NCBI RefSeq assembly: GCF_029227915.1
Contig: NC_079888.1
Span: 1,926,001-1,990,000 of the forward strand
Reading direction: 5' to 3'
DNA from: Hydractinia symbiolongicarpus
Taxonomy: Eukaryota > Cnidaria > Hydrozoa > Anthoathecata > Hydractiniidae
Length of the DNA: 64,000 nucleotides
The notes beneath the pieces are model-generated. The model searched no databases, was not told where the DNA came from, and saw only the letters and a program-made list of their open reading frames with translations. Shown in pieces: positions 24,561 to 36,126 of the stretch; positions within the stretch are counted from its first letter, which is position 1, and each line of letters begins with the position of its first letter. A program made the translations under genes and the position numbers.

Positions 24561-25215
24561 AAAAAAAAATCCTAGATTGGCCCCTGTAAATATTCTATCC
24601 ACCGAAATCGTTTTTGAACAGTACTTTTAAAAGTTTTTCAATGAATGAGTGGTTGGTGATCGGAATTTACATCAAACTCATTACCCAACAAATAAACTTC
24701 ACATTTTTTGACAGCAAATTAAACAGCCAATAACTCCCTGTCCACTGTCGAATAATTTCTCTCTGCCTTAGACAAAGTTCGACCACCATACAAAACAGCA
24801 CAAAGCTCACCATCAAACTACTGGCTCAACGTAAAACCTACCGTCCACTAGCATCCGTGGTCAACACAAAAGGTTTATTAAAATCCGGATGTCTCAACAA
24901 CTCAGCCTTCAGCCTTCAGGAAGTGATTTTTAGTATCAACAAAACTTCTCTCACACTCCTCCGACCAAACAAATTTCCTTCCCTTTTTCAATTATTCGTA
25001 TAAATTTAAAGACCATTCAGAAAAACCTTAAAGAACTTCCTACTATATGCACTCATACCCAAAAATGTTCTGAGTTCATCAACAATCGTCTCTTAAAATC
25101 AACAATATCTTCAGTTCTATTCTTCTGTGCCTTCACTCCTCGTTCATTTACTACGTGCCCTACAAAATCGCATTCATCAATCATTAATTTGCATTTCGAA
25201 TAGTTATTGTGTATA
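24560..25215 (-). pseudogene. Ty3/gypsy-type RT-RNase H remnant
   Basis: The minus strand gives broken frames that together follow the end of a gypsy reverse transcriptase and the start of RNase H. CDFVGHVVNERGVKAQ is seen near 25170-25125, then an FLG-MSAYSRKFF-like segment. Next come KKGKKFVWSEEC-like and LLRHPDFNKPFVLTTDASG segments, and near 24770 ERNYSTVDRELL. Several stops and frame changes interrupt it. No LTRs were recognised. It is an inactive fragment. Confidence 0.65.
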
Positions 25216-25405
25216 CGATACTCAGTAAATTGTTCTGATCCACTCTCCCCGTGTAAAATACTGTCATCAAAAATGATTTAGCTTTTTGCGGAGAGAGAGC
25301 TATTGCTCGAACGGAGCTATTTTCCTCGTTCCCATAAATATATTAGAGCGTGACAAATTTCCGCGTTTCCCCCTAGTACGTGAAATTTTGATGAAAACGT
25401 GGGCG

Positions 25406-25480
25406 TTTTTGACCCACTTACCCCACTTTTTTTTATGGTCATTTCTTTAAAAGGTTCCGTGAAAATCTGGCTAATCGAGA
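25406..25480 (+). repeat. Direct repeat, left of OTU ORF
   Basis: Shares TGACCCACTTACCC, TTTTTTATGGTCATTTCTT and TTCCGTGAAAATC in order with 27230-27300. Small indels and substitutions separate the two copies. Confidence 0.6.
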
Positions 25481-26064
25481 CAGCTTTATTTTATGCTGTT
25501 TCCAGTAGACATTGGTCTCCAACGAGTACGACGAATCCGGTTCTGTTTCTTACGCCCGATAGACATTTAATAGAAAAATACCGAGTTCCGATTCGTCAGA
25601 TTGGATCACGTGGTTAAATTTTGTATCCGGGCTTTGGGTACTTAAAGTTCCCGCTTAAGTTATTTTATAAACCCTCTTGAAATTTGAAATTTCAGGTGCG
25701 AGTTTTCATGAAAGTTTCTTGACCACAAGCCTTGGATTATTGGATAAGTTATTATTTGATAATTACTTTGGATAGTTTTTGAAACTTCTGTGTTTTGTTT
25801 ATTTTTTTGTTTGTCTGCTTTTGGATAGCTTCTCTTGCCGAGTGGTTGGGGAGGCCACAAGTTGGATAAACTTTATATAGTTTATTTTTAAAGTTATTTT
25901 TTGGTTTATTTTGTTTGCCTGCTTGGATAACTTCATTTCCCGAAGTTAGTTGCATAGCTCGCTGAGTTAATTTAGATTATTTTTGAAACTTTTGTGTTCT
26001 GTGCAATTTCTGTGCTCGATTGGTTAATTCGTTTTGCCTGAAGTTAGCTAGCTACCTACAAATC

Positions 26065-27231
26065 ATGATATCGGTTCAAGCATATCGATCCACCATTGGT
26101 GCTTTTTATACCGCAGCTGCTAGTCACTGCCATAACAATACAGTAACAAATCATAATCACCACAAGTATTCAAATTATAAAATGGTTTTTGACACTACTG
26201 GCCAAGACTATTTTTGCTTTTTAAGAACTTTCATTTTAATGAGTTTTGTGTGCCTGCTAATCTGTAATATTAACCTTGCATCGATAAAATTACTGCTGTT
26301 GTTATCTGGTGACGTTGAAATTAATCCCGGGCCTGTTACCAATAATGATATTGACTTCCAGATTGCATGTCAGGAATCATATGCCACGTATCTTTTCAAC
26401 AACTCAAATTCTGCCAATCAAATAGTTGCACATGCTAGAAGTATTGGTCTGTCCAATGTCACATATCGGGAAGTGACAGCAGGTGATGGTAATTGTTTCT
26501 ATAGAGCAGTGATACAACAACTTCATAGACCTGAAATTAGACAATGTATCCCCCATGAACTACATTTTGACGATCACCTTCAACTTCGAACAGCTGTTGT
26601 TAATTTTGTACGCAAAAATAATGATAAGCCAGTTTTTGTGGAATGTAGAACTGTTGAAATGATTAGCCCTGAACAATGGGAACATTTTTTACAAGCTCAG
26701 TCAAGACCAACTGTGGATGTTGAAGAGATTTTTATTCGGGCTGCAGCAATAATGTTAGGAATCAACATTTTAATAACCTCGGATACTACCACCGCTGAGC
26801 ATCCCTACACTGTTATAGCTTCAACTTACGAAGAAACTCATGAACTTTCTGCTGATCAACAGGCAGTACAAATACTAAATGAAGGCTCCTTTATTTTGCT
26901 TGGAAGGGTTAACAATAATCACTACCAGTCATTAATATTTGATAACAATGTGAACACTTGCACTAGTAATTCTGCAAGTATGACTAGTATGTTAACTTGT
27001 AGTCCACCTAAAAAAGCTACTCGGTTTTCATCGGAAAATATATTTCAACCTAAAAATACAAATTATCGAAAAACTAATTTGGGAGAAAACCGTTTTGAGC
27101 AAAGCCAGGATTTTCTAGTGGAAAATTTAATGAATTCTATCATGTCAGCCAATAAATCAAAGATTAAATTGCAAAAAAATAAATTCTCAGCTAAAGAGTA
27201 TGCTTTAAAGCAAATTTTATATAACTTTTGA
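26065..27231 (+). CDS. OTU-family cysteine protease with 2A-like motif
   Basis: An intact ORF of 388 codons from the first ATG. The frame is open to a TTG at 26020, and an internal ATG at about 26182 would also keep the motif. Residues 82-90 are GDVEINPGP, the 2A consensus at which ribosomes skip a peptide bond. It is preceded by a very hydrophobic stretch (FILMSFVCLLIC then LLLLLS). The OTU domain follows: TAGDGNCFYRAV puts Asp141 and Cys144 at the usual catalytic positions, and NNHYQSLIF supplies the His at about 286. OTU proteases remove ubiquitin-like modifiers. The tail is Ser/Asn/Lys-rich. OTU and 2A modules are both known from non-LTR retrotransposon ORFs, but no reverse transcriptase follows, so this is a solo transposon ORF or a host gene. 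The stop overlaps the right-hand direct repeat. Confidence 0.8.
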   Translation: MISVQAYRSTIGAFYTAAASHCHNNTVTNHNHHKYSNYKMVFDTTGQDYFCFLRTFILMSFVCLLICNINLASIKLLLLLSGDVEINPGPVTNNDIDFQIACQESYATYLFNNSNSANQIVAHARSIGLSNVTYREVTAGDGNCFYRAVIQQLHRPEIRQCIPHELHFDDHLQLRTAVVNFVRKNNDKPVFVECRTVEMISPEQWEHFLQAQSRPTVDVEEIFIRAAAIMLGINILITSDTTTAEHPYTVIASTYEETHELSADQQAVQILNEGSFILLGRVNNNHYQSLIFDNNVNTCTSNSASMTSMLTCSPPKKATRFSSENIFQPKNTNYRKTNLGENRFEQSQDFLVENLMNSIMSANKSKIKLQKNKFSAKEYALKQILYNF

Positions 27232-27300
27232 CCCACTTACCCAAATATTTTTTATGGTCATTTCTTCCGTGAAAATCCGGTTGGTCGAGACACGCCGTTT
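27230..27300 (+). repeat. Direct repeat, right of OTU ORF
   Basis: Second copy of the segment at 25406-25480; its first bases form the OTU stop codon (TTT TGA CCC). The OTU-containing block is therefore bracketed by ~70-bp imperfect direct repeats about 1.8 kb apart. They are too diverged to be a fresh target duplication. Confidence 0.6.
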
Positions 27301-27332
27301 TCAGTAAAGATCAGGTCGGCATACAGCATTAG

Positions 27333-27928
27333 CCACGTGATTCATAAGTCACTTTGACTAATATCACGTGACTTTTTCTCGGATAACATAGCGCCTCAAA
27401 CTCAAACTTTCGTTAATCTAAGCTATATCGAAACTTCTGGAAGGTTATTTTCAAGAAAACGAAGAAAGGGTATGTTTAGCTCGCTAGTATATCACTATTT
27501 TTTACATGTAATGAACCCATTCTTATTCTCACTCACACCTAAAGGTAGCTTAAAACTGCAGATTTAGATAGAATAATAATAGAACTTAGATAGCATTTAG
27601 CTACCTAGCTACTGTAAGAGTTAGCTAGCATAAAAACAAACAAACAATGCAATATAGCTAGCATAAAACTAGCTACAAAGCTTGCAGAAAATTAACTACT
27701 TAGCTGGGATAGAACTACCCATGTAGCTAGCAATAAATTGCTATTTTTGCTGGCATAAAATCAACAACATAGCTAGCATAGAAAAATTGTTTAAGACTGA
27801 TTTTCTACCTATCCTCTATCTAGCTAGCTATTATACATAGCTATATACTACACAGTGAGTGAGATAATTCTACTCTGTAGGAATGTCCCATCATACAGCT
27901 TGTTCTAGCTACAATTGTCCACAAAATG
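27333..27928 (+). promoter_or_regulatory. Promoter-like duplicated segment A
   Basis: Starts CCACGTGATTCATAAG and closes the pair with ATCACGTGAC at about 27365, so two CACGTG E-boxes face each other. About 100 bases later AAGAAAACGAAGAAAGG precedes GTATGTTT, a good splice donor. A 5' exon of an unseen gene is therefore possible. The following TAGC-rich, intron-like DNA is alignable with segment B (29248-29836) block for block, including 'acatgtaatgaaccc' and 'ctcactcacacctaaag'. I see no coding exon downstream before the next copy. Confidence 0.4.
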
Positions 27929-28329
27929 GCCAAACATAGCCAGCTAGATATTTTGCAGATAGTAAATGTTTATATACAGGTATGTCACGTGTAATTGTTT
28001 ACGTTGCTTAGCCACAAATAGGCAGTTCTTAACATTAAGAGGGAATAGAGAGCTATATTTTCGTGGACAGTTGTAGCTAGCTATATATATTGTACACACG
28101 TCAGGAAATAAACTTTTTTAACCCTGCCGTTGAGCATACATCAGTGCGGCTTAAGTTGCAGAAGCGAAAATTATTTCAATATATATATATATATTGGGAA
28201 ATTTTTACAACATCAACATTTGTTATTACTGAGGCTTTTTAAATTCTGAATAGCGGTTCTCGTTCAATCGTCGACATGTATTGAAAATCTGCAAATGTAT
28301 TCATTATTTCTTTTTCACGATATGTATAT

Positions 28330-28730
28330 GTTTTTTTCAGTTTGGAATAAGAGCTTTTTATCCTACCGTCATGAAAACTTGTTTGCAAAATAAACATATA
28401 CTGCTGTTTGATTTTTAGCTGGACAGGATAACAACAGGCTGTTTCCGCTGTGTTTTTTTAAACCGAAGTTGCAAGAAAGTTTTTTGGGAAAATGTGTTAC
28501 GCCTATCAGATGTCACGATTAATTTTTGATCTTTCACAGAAACTTTTCCCATATATAAAATATTGCAGTTTTTTTTTGCTTTAAGAGGGTAAAAACAGGT
28601 TATAAACTGTATTTTTATTTTTAAATGTTACAAAATTTTCCACAAAGTAAAATTGTTTTAGGTGCGTAGGATAACAACAGCTTGTTAACTGTCTGTTTGT
28701 TTGAACCGAAGTTAGGATATATAAGATGCA
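28330..28730. repeat. Diverged ~255-bp duplicate segments
   Basis: Two blocks contain GGATAACAACAG-C-TGTT and then AACCGAAGTT, at about 28425-28470 and 28678-28712. They indicate an old local duplication. No coding content is seen. Confidence 0.4.
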
Positions 28731-28761
28731 CATGAAAAGTTTTTCATATATATATATTCAT

Positions 28762-28829
28762 GCCCTGTTGGTCTAATGGCTATGACACTCATGCAAATGA
28801 GAGATCTAGGTTCAAATCCTGGACAGGGC
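28762..28829 (+). tRNA. tRNA-like sequence, shortened anticodon arm
   Basis: The 7-bp acceptor stem is perfect (GCCCTGT with ACAGGGC). The D arm is GTC-loop-GAC, with an A box TGGTCTAATGGC. The T arm is CTAGG-TTCAAAT-CCTGG, with the B box GGTTCAAATCC. The anticodon arm reads CTCAT-GCAA-ATGAG, leaving a 4-base loop instead of 7, so no normal anticodon can be presented. Total length is 68. A pseudogene or the head of a SINE is more likely than a working tRNA. No CCA is encoded and no poly-T terminator follows directly. Confidence 0.5.
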
Positions 28830-29247
28830 TAGGAAAAATATAATTATCTTGCATCTACAACAAGCAGGTATTCATAAGTATATGATATTAGCTATATTGA
28901 GTATAATAGGTAATCTTTTGAGTCATACTTAATGCCTTTGCCTTGGCAACCTCTCCGCAACACTTTCTATATTGATTGCGGAGAGAGGCGGAGCCTATTT
29001 CCTCATTAAAAAAAGCCAAATTTAAGGGACGGAGGAGGGTTATAGGGTTTCCGAACCTATACATCAAAATTTTCAATTTTCGTCAACTTTTTGACTGGGT
29101 TGCCCAGTAGTTTAATCTGATAATTTTTTGCGTAAATTTCTGATTCAGCGAGACAACATCAAAGGCACGGTAATGGAGTGCTTTTGTTATTTTTAAAGAT
29201 GGTCTAGCGAGGATTGCAGTTAAGAGCAACCCTATGTACTGTTTTAT

Positions 29248-29836
29248 CCACGTGATCCAATGCTTTCTTTTACTAATATCACGTGACCGTTTCTAAGATA
29301 CATTACGCTACAAACCCATATAGCTATGATCGCAATAAACGGAAAGTCATTTTTAAGAAAACGAAGAATGGGTATGTTTATTATATCATTATTTTTTTAC
29401 ATGTAATGAACCCCTTCTTAGCCCCACTCACACCTAAAGCCAGCTAGCGTAAGACTGTCGATTTAGTTGGAATAATAACAGGACTTAGATAGCATATAGC
29501 TAGCTACTACGGTGTAACCAGCTACTTTTTAAGAAGAGTTTGCAAACTAGCATAAAAAGGTGCAAACAGTGCCATATAACTAGCATTAAACTAGCTACAA
29601 GGCTAGCATAAAATTAACTATTTAACTGGCATAAAAGCTAGCTACCAATGCTGCTAGCATAAAATTAGCTATTTTTGCTTTGGTAAAATCAGCAAAATAG
29701 CTAGCTATAGCTACCTAATTCTTTCAGACAGATTTTCTAGTTATATCTAGCTAGCTTTACATGTACTACGTGAGTGAGATAATTCTATAAGAATGAAGCT
29801 TGTCCCATTCTAGCTACTATCGTCCACAAAATTTGT
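29248..29836 (+). promoter_or_regulatory. Promoter-like duplicated segment B
   Basis: Second copy of 27333-27928. CCACGTGATCCAATG pairs with ATCACGTGACC at about 29278, and AAGAAAACGAAGAATGG stands before GTATGTTT. The E-box palindrome and the putative donor are the most conserved parts. The LINE beginning near 29973 follows immediately, so any gene driven from here has probably been interrupted. Confidence 0.4.
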
Positions 29837-29972
29837 TGTCTCAGGCAATTTTTATATCAAAAACCTAGAAACAAAAAGCTTACAAAAGTTTAGCAAAACA
29901 ACATAGCCATATAATTTTGATTATGAGATAACAAAACAGCAAGCTGTAGTGATTCGACTAATCTAATTTTAA

Positions 29973-30615
29973 GTGGTAGAGGTTAAACCCTCTAAAGATC
30001 TCTATGCAAAGCAAGATCTCCTTTTTACAAGGATGGTCTGTACAACCAAGTTAAAACAAAACAAAGAGTTAAGAGATCTCCAACTGACTACAGAGGCAAC
30101 AAACCAATACGGCAGACGTAGCAATATTGAGATTTCAGGTGTAACAAATGATATAGATGATGATCAACTGGAAGATAAAATGATAGAGATTTTTAACAAA
30201 ATGGAGGTCAACGTTACGAAATCCGATATCGAGTCTTGTCATAGGCTTCCTGCGAAGAAAAATCCAACAAAAAAAAAACATTGTACGCTTCGTCAATCGC
30301 AAAAATTGTCAAAAACTCTTAGAAAACAAAAAAAAACTGAAAATATAAATTTCGAGGAAATTAAGCTGCCACCAAACAGCAAAATCTACATTTCCGAAAA
30401 TTTAAATCGATTTTTCAAAGACTGGGATTTGATGCAGACAACTGAAAAGAAACAAACTCATCTACAGTTACAAATATCAAAATGAAGCTTTTTTTATAAC
30501 ATTTGATAAAACCGATGAAAAACACAAAAAAATTACACATGTGGATCAAATAGTTGAATGGTTTCCTGGGTTCTACCAAAATGAATTGCCCAACTACGGA
30601 AACACAGAGAGTTAG
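29973..30615 (+). pseudogene. LINE ORF1 (L1-like RNA-binding protein), frameshifted
   Basis: NQYGRRSNIEISGVTNDI followed by QLEDKMIEIFNKMEV and DIESCHRLPAKKNPTKK is the RRM-type ORF1 signature shared by L1-like ORF1 proteins of many animal LINEs. After an A-run near 30275 the frame slips: the VRFVNRKN-like segment continues in another frame, then KIYISENLN returns. Downstream, a frame with FFITFDKTDEKHKKITHVDQ runs to a TAG near 30615. It precedes the ORF2-like region in the same orientation, but whether both belong to one element is inferred. Confidence 0.6.
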
Positions 30616-30907
30616 ATTGTTGTCTTTATCTCACTTTTTTCTTCTTTCTGCTACACACGATTTTCCCGCCTAAAGTTCTTTGTTTGTTTAATCTTATCGG
30701 TGATATACGCTCAGGTAATTTTAACTTCAATATGGCGCAAGCTTGCTGTGCAGTCAGTATATAGCGTTTGTTTTATTTGTGAAATCGTTTGAAGCCCAAA
30801 ACCTGTTCTAACTGGTAAGTTTTCACTTTCTCTTTCTTTTTTGTACTTTTAGACCCTGTTGTCCCTTTAAAGCTGCCAGTTTTGTTTCCCCCCTATATAT
30901 AATTTTT

Positions 30908-33900
30908 ATGCTTAGTTGTAATATCTGCAAAAAGCTAGTTGATGAATCATGTAAAAAATCAATTTTTTGTGATATCTGTAATTCTTGGATACATTTTCAA
31001 AACTGCTCTAGACTTTCAGTATCAGAATTTGATGCCTTATCTCACAATTCTAGTAACTGGGCTTGTCCAAAATGTTTAGACAGGACATTACCATTTTTTG
31101 ATTCAGAACATCTGTCAAATTGTAAACCAAAAACAACCCCAAATTCTACATCCCGTATTAATGAAAATGTGAGATCCCTTCTTTCTGATCTTAATAGTAT
31201 TGTTCATAGCATGGACAACGATGCTGACAGTATCAATTTTCATACAACTAGTTGTAAATACTATGAATGTGAGGACTTTAACAATCTTAATCTAAATCCA
31301 AGGTCGTCTCAGCTTTTCATCTTAACATTACCTCAATGGCTAAATACTTTGATGAATTTAACACCCTTTTGGCCCTTTTGAGACATGAGTTCTCTTTTAT
31401 TGGTATTACTGAAACCCGCTTTATCAAAGGCTCACCACCAACTTTCAATTACCATATAGAAGGTTACCAGTGCTTATCCACCCCCACTGAATCCTCAGCA
31501 GGAGGGAGCTTGTTGTATATTTCTGACCAGTATAATTTCATTCCTCGTACAGACTTGGATGACATTATGTACCAATCTAAATACTTGGAATCAAGTTTTG
31601 CAGAGATAATCTTGCCTAACACAACCAACTTAATTGTCGGTAGCATTTATCGACATCCTTGTATGTCAACAAATTCCTTTAATCGTGATTTCTTAAAACT
31701 CTTGCTCAATAAAGTCAGCATTGAAAAGAAACAAATCCTTCTACTGGGGGATTTCAATAAAAATTTGTTAAAACTCAATGAAGATGCAGAACTCTCTGCC
31801 TTCATTGATATACTCGGCTGCCACCTTATACTTCCCCAGATCTTATTACCAACAAGAATAGCAGCGACTTCCAAAACATTAATTGATAATATTTTTTTCT
31901 CTGTCACTGGTCAACCATCAATCTCTGGTAACCTTATTCACATGATCTCTGATCACCTGCCTCAATTCTTTATATTACCTGAACAATTGACTAACAACTC
32001 AGAAAAAAATATTCAATACCAAAACTGGTCCAAATTTGACGAACATAATTTCATTTTAGATTACCTGGATATTGACTGGGGTGTTGAGTTTAATAGTCCT
32101 AGACCAATTGACCCAAACAGCTGTTTTGACATTTTTAATTCTAAAATTCAAAAGCTTGTTGACAGACACGTTCACCAAAAGGCAAATCAAAACCCAACAA
32201 AAACCATGGATTACTTCTGCCATCATAAAATCCATGTCTAAACGTGATTTTTATTTTCGGAAATTCACTAAAGCCAAAGATCCAGATTCTAAATCAGAGT
32301 TCCCACAACTTTTCAAACGCTACCGAAACATGATTGTCAGCTTATGCAGACAAAGTATTATACCAATTATACCAATTACTTTAACCTTTTTTCAAATAAC
32401 ATGCACAAAATTTGGGAGGGTGTTCGTAGCATTATTTCTACAAAACCATCGAAATCTAATATTCCTACCTCCATTCAGGTTGACGGTAAACTTGAGACAA
32501 ACGAGATTGATATTGCCAATAGTTTTAATGACTTTTTTACATCCATAGCAAATTCTATTAGGAACAAAATTCCACCTACATCCAAGAGGTACTCTGACTA
32601 CCTCAAAAACCCAAACCCAGACTCAATTTTCTTATCACCTGTTACCCAAGAAGAAATCATCGGGATTATTGGCAACATCTCTCCAGGAAAATCTTCTGGA
32701 CCAAACAGTATTCCAATCAAAATTCTAAGATTGTTGGAAAATGATATTTCCAAACCTATATCAATTTTGATCAATCTTTCGTTTGAATCTGGTATCTTTC
32801 CTAGATCTTTAAAAACATCCAGAGTGGTGCCTGTTTACAAAAACAAAGGTTCTTCTATAGATGTGTCAAATTACAGACCAATCTCATTATTGTCAAACAT
32901 TGAGAAAATCTATGAAAAGGTTATGTACAGCAGAATCATAGGCTTTCTCAACAACCATGATATCCTATATCCCAAACAGTCTGGATTCAGAAAACAGCAT
33001 TCAACATCACAGGCTGTGCTTACTATAGTTGAACGCATTAGACATTGCCTTGACAAAGGTGAGCTTGCCTGTGGAGTGTTTGTCGACTTACAAAAAGCTT
33101 TTGATACTGTTGACCACAAAATCCTTCTATCCAAGCTAAATCACTATGGTATTCGGGGAAAAGCAAATGATTGGTTCAGGTCTTATTTAACTGGTCGTCT
33201 CCAGTATGTCTCAATCGGTTAATTCAAATCTTAACTTAAAGCCATTCTACATGGTGTGCCTCAAGGCTCTGTTCTTGGTCCGCTGCTGTTCTTGTTGTAT
33301 ATTAATGATCTGCATAATTGTATCAAATCGTCAGAGACCCATCATTTTGCTGACGACACTCATCTGTTGAAATTCTCAAAATCACTAGAATCCCTTTGCA
33401 GAGGGATGAATGCTGATCTTAAACGCCTTGTGTGTTGGCTTAACGCCAACAAAATATCACTGAACTGCAGCAAAACAGAGTTTCTTGTATTTAGATCCCA
33501 ATCTCGTAGGCTTGAATTTTTACCTTTTTTGATTCTATGCGGTAAGCGCATTTATCCTAGCAAAAGTGTGAAATACCTGGGTTTTTATGTTGATGAACAT
33601 CTTTCCTGGAAGTATCATGTCTCATCTGTGGCTACGAAACTTCAAAGAGCCAATGGGATGTTATCTAAAATTCGTCACTATGTTCCCCTAAAATCCCTGC
33701 TAAACATTTACCATGCTATCTTTAGTTCTCAATTAAGCTATGCTTGCCAAGTATGGGGCACTCGAGACACCACAGTAGCCCACAGAATACTTACCCTCCA
33801 AAAGGCTGCCCTTAGGCTGATCAGCTTCAGTGAACCAAGATTCCCATCTTTGCCTACATTTGCAGAACTTGGAATTCTTAAATTCTTCGACCTAGTTAAA

Positions 33901-34095
33901 GTCCTTAACATTCAATTTATCCACAAATTCCTAAACTCTAACCTCCCATCTGACACACTTACCTCACTCAAATTTGATCGAATCTCACACTCTCATGAAA
34001 CTAGATGTAACACAATTGGTTTGCTTATTGAACCAACAGTTAACACATCGACGTTTGGATCTTTTTCATTCTCTAGAATCTCCACATTTCAGTGA
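30908..34095 (+). pseudogene. CR1/L2-type LINE ORF2: PHD, endonuclease, reverse transcriptase
   Basis: Consecutive frames read through one long retrotransposon protein. 30908-31100 is a PHD-like finger (CNICKK, FCDICNSWIH, WACPKC). 31336-32241 is an APE-type endonuclease with GITETRF, GSIYRHP, LLLGDFN and SDHLPQF. 32344-33222 is RT with SNYRPISLLSNIEKIYEKVM and FVDLQKAFDTVDHKILL. 33256-34095 has PQGSVLGPLLFLLYINDL, the catalytic FADDT, VKYLGFYVDEHLSW and the thumb. Frame changes occur near 31340, 32200 and 32360, and there is a stop plus a slip near 33222-33256. All RT motifs are present, so the copy is nearly full length but dead. The 3' end is a TTAC run. Confidence 0.85.
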
Positions 34096-34461
34096 AACAA
34101 TCTGCAAAGAAATTATCCTGATACTAACCTCACAAACTGTAAATTAAGCACAATCAAATCCCTAGCTACAAGTTTCTACATGAGTCAATACATCAACTAG
34201 CTTTCCTCTTCAATATTTTGTCTCATTACTTTTTTCTATTTGACTATATGGTACTGAATTTTCATTTATACTAATTATAATCAATAATGCTTTTTCATTT
34301 TAATCTTTGTAAACTTACAGTATTTACTGACATATGAAAATATTTCACATTTTTCTTGGTGGCTTTCTCCTTTGTTAAGCCTTGGCTATCGGGAAAGTCT
34401 CCTTCCTAATTGCTAATTTATTCTTTTAGTAATGTAAATTGTCATTTCTTAGGTAAATAAA

Positions 34462-34498
34462 TGTTTACTTACTTACTTACTTACTTTACTTACTTACT
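34462..34498 (+). repeat. (TTAC)n 3' tail of LINE
   Basis: A TTAC simple repeat directly after AGGTAAATAAATG. Short tandem repeats at the 3' end are usual for CR1/L2-type LINEs, and this one marks the end of the element. Confidence 0.7.
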
Positions 34499-36092
34499 CT
34501 AAAAGAAGTATTAGCCAATTGAATTGCTTTATTTTGCCTGCCAAAAAAACAAAAACAAAAAATTTATTAAGATAGCAAGTCATCTATAACAGAGAGTCCA
34601 TTTCTTTAAAACCTGAGATCAATGCGTGGCATAAAGCTAGCTAGATGTATATAATGTCCTCTAAATCTGTTTTATAAAGCTAGCTAGCAGCTAGCTAACA
34701 AACCACTAACACATACAACAACATATGATGGTAAACCTCAATGCAGGCTCCCACATGAATTGAGTAGTGGTAAGATAAGCTCTAAGGCTCTGGCATTTTC
34801 AGGGCAGAAAAAAAAGATCCTATGAGCTTTCTGAAAATAGGTCTTTTCCTGTGGGTTTCTTCTCATGGAAACTTCGTCAATATGGCACTTTTCACTGATT
34901 GGTGAGTCCGCAACTTCTAAGTTAGTTAAGACTTGCCCGAATTGTACTTTTTCTGAAAAAATTGTTTTAAAAAATCCGAAACTTTCAAGATTCTTTTAGA
35001 ACAGTTAAATCATACTGACACAAACCTCGCTTATGTAGTCAAGGTTATTTTATTTGCTACTCCCCAGATTCGGTGAGTGGCTTACTTTACCACTGTCAAT
35101 TTAGCTGATCTGTTTATTTCTTCCAATTGAGCGAGTCTTACCGATCTATGAAAAGTGTTGTATATACTGTCATTGTTCTCAACGCTCATCACAAAATTTT
35201 CAACGCATTTCCAGTTGGTCGGACATGCTTGTAGCTCGTGAACTTTCGTCAGACAAAAGCAAGATGAAGCAAGTCTGCAAAACTGCACTTGCGTGTGGAA
35301 AAGGTTAATGTTTGTTTATCACAGATTTAATTGTAATTAATTATGTGTTATTTTCTTTTTTTTTTTAAAAGCCTTTTTCTATTTTAAGAGACATTTTTTC
35401 AGGTGTGTAAATTGAAGTGATAGAAGATCTTTCACGTTAATTTTTCTGCCATATGCCACTTCAAATTTCTTTATCGTTCTTTGCATACATCGATATTGGG
35501 CAATCCAGGGAAAAAATTAAAAGAATTGATCATTTGAAAAAACATTTTGCAACCATAGCAGGTCCCATTTAATTGATTTTGTGTGGTATATATAACTTCT
35601 GTATAAATTGTTAAATTATAGCTAAACTTTTTGAATGATTTCAGATGTTTTATTTAAGCCACATGGTTAATTTGAAAATTTTATTTAATTTGAAAACAGA
35701 GCATATTTTTTTCCTATTCGCTTGTGATTTACTGTACAAATAACAATGTTAATACAAGCTTATAAATTTTTTTTTGTTTTTATGTTTTTTAGTGACTGCA
35801 TTTTTTTGCGATTTAATGGGCTTCATAAAGTTTTATTGCTGCTTTTACTTGACAGATTGTCGTAGAAGAAAAAAATTTTATGTGAATAGCCCCCCCCCCC
35901 CTTGAATTTTTTTTAAAGATCATAGATCATGTGAACCTGCATATGCTTTAGTTCTCTGGCTTTTTCCTAATGGGTCACATAGATTAAATATTAGACAAAA
36001 AGTTTAAATCTAAAATACAAGAAATGCTTTATTCCTTTTTGCATGCAGTTGAAGGACAGCGAAATTCAAAGATTTTTTTTTTTTTTTGCAAG

Positions 36093-36126
<34 letters not shown>

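Noticed and set aside
34881-34904. Possible first exon ATGGCACTTTTCACTGATTG before GTGAGT
   Set aside because: No phase-matched second exon could be found downstream.
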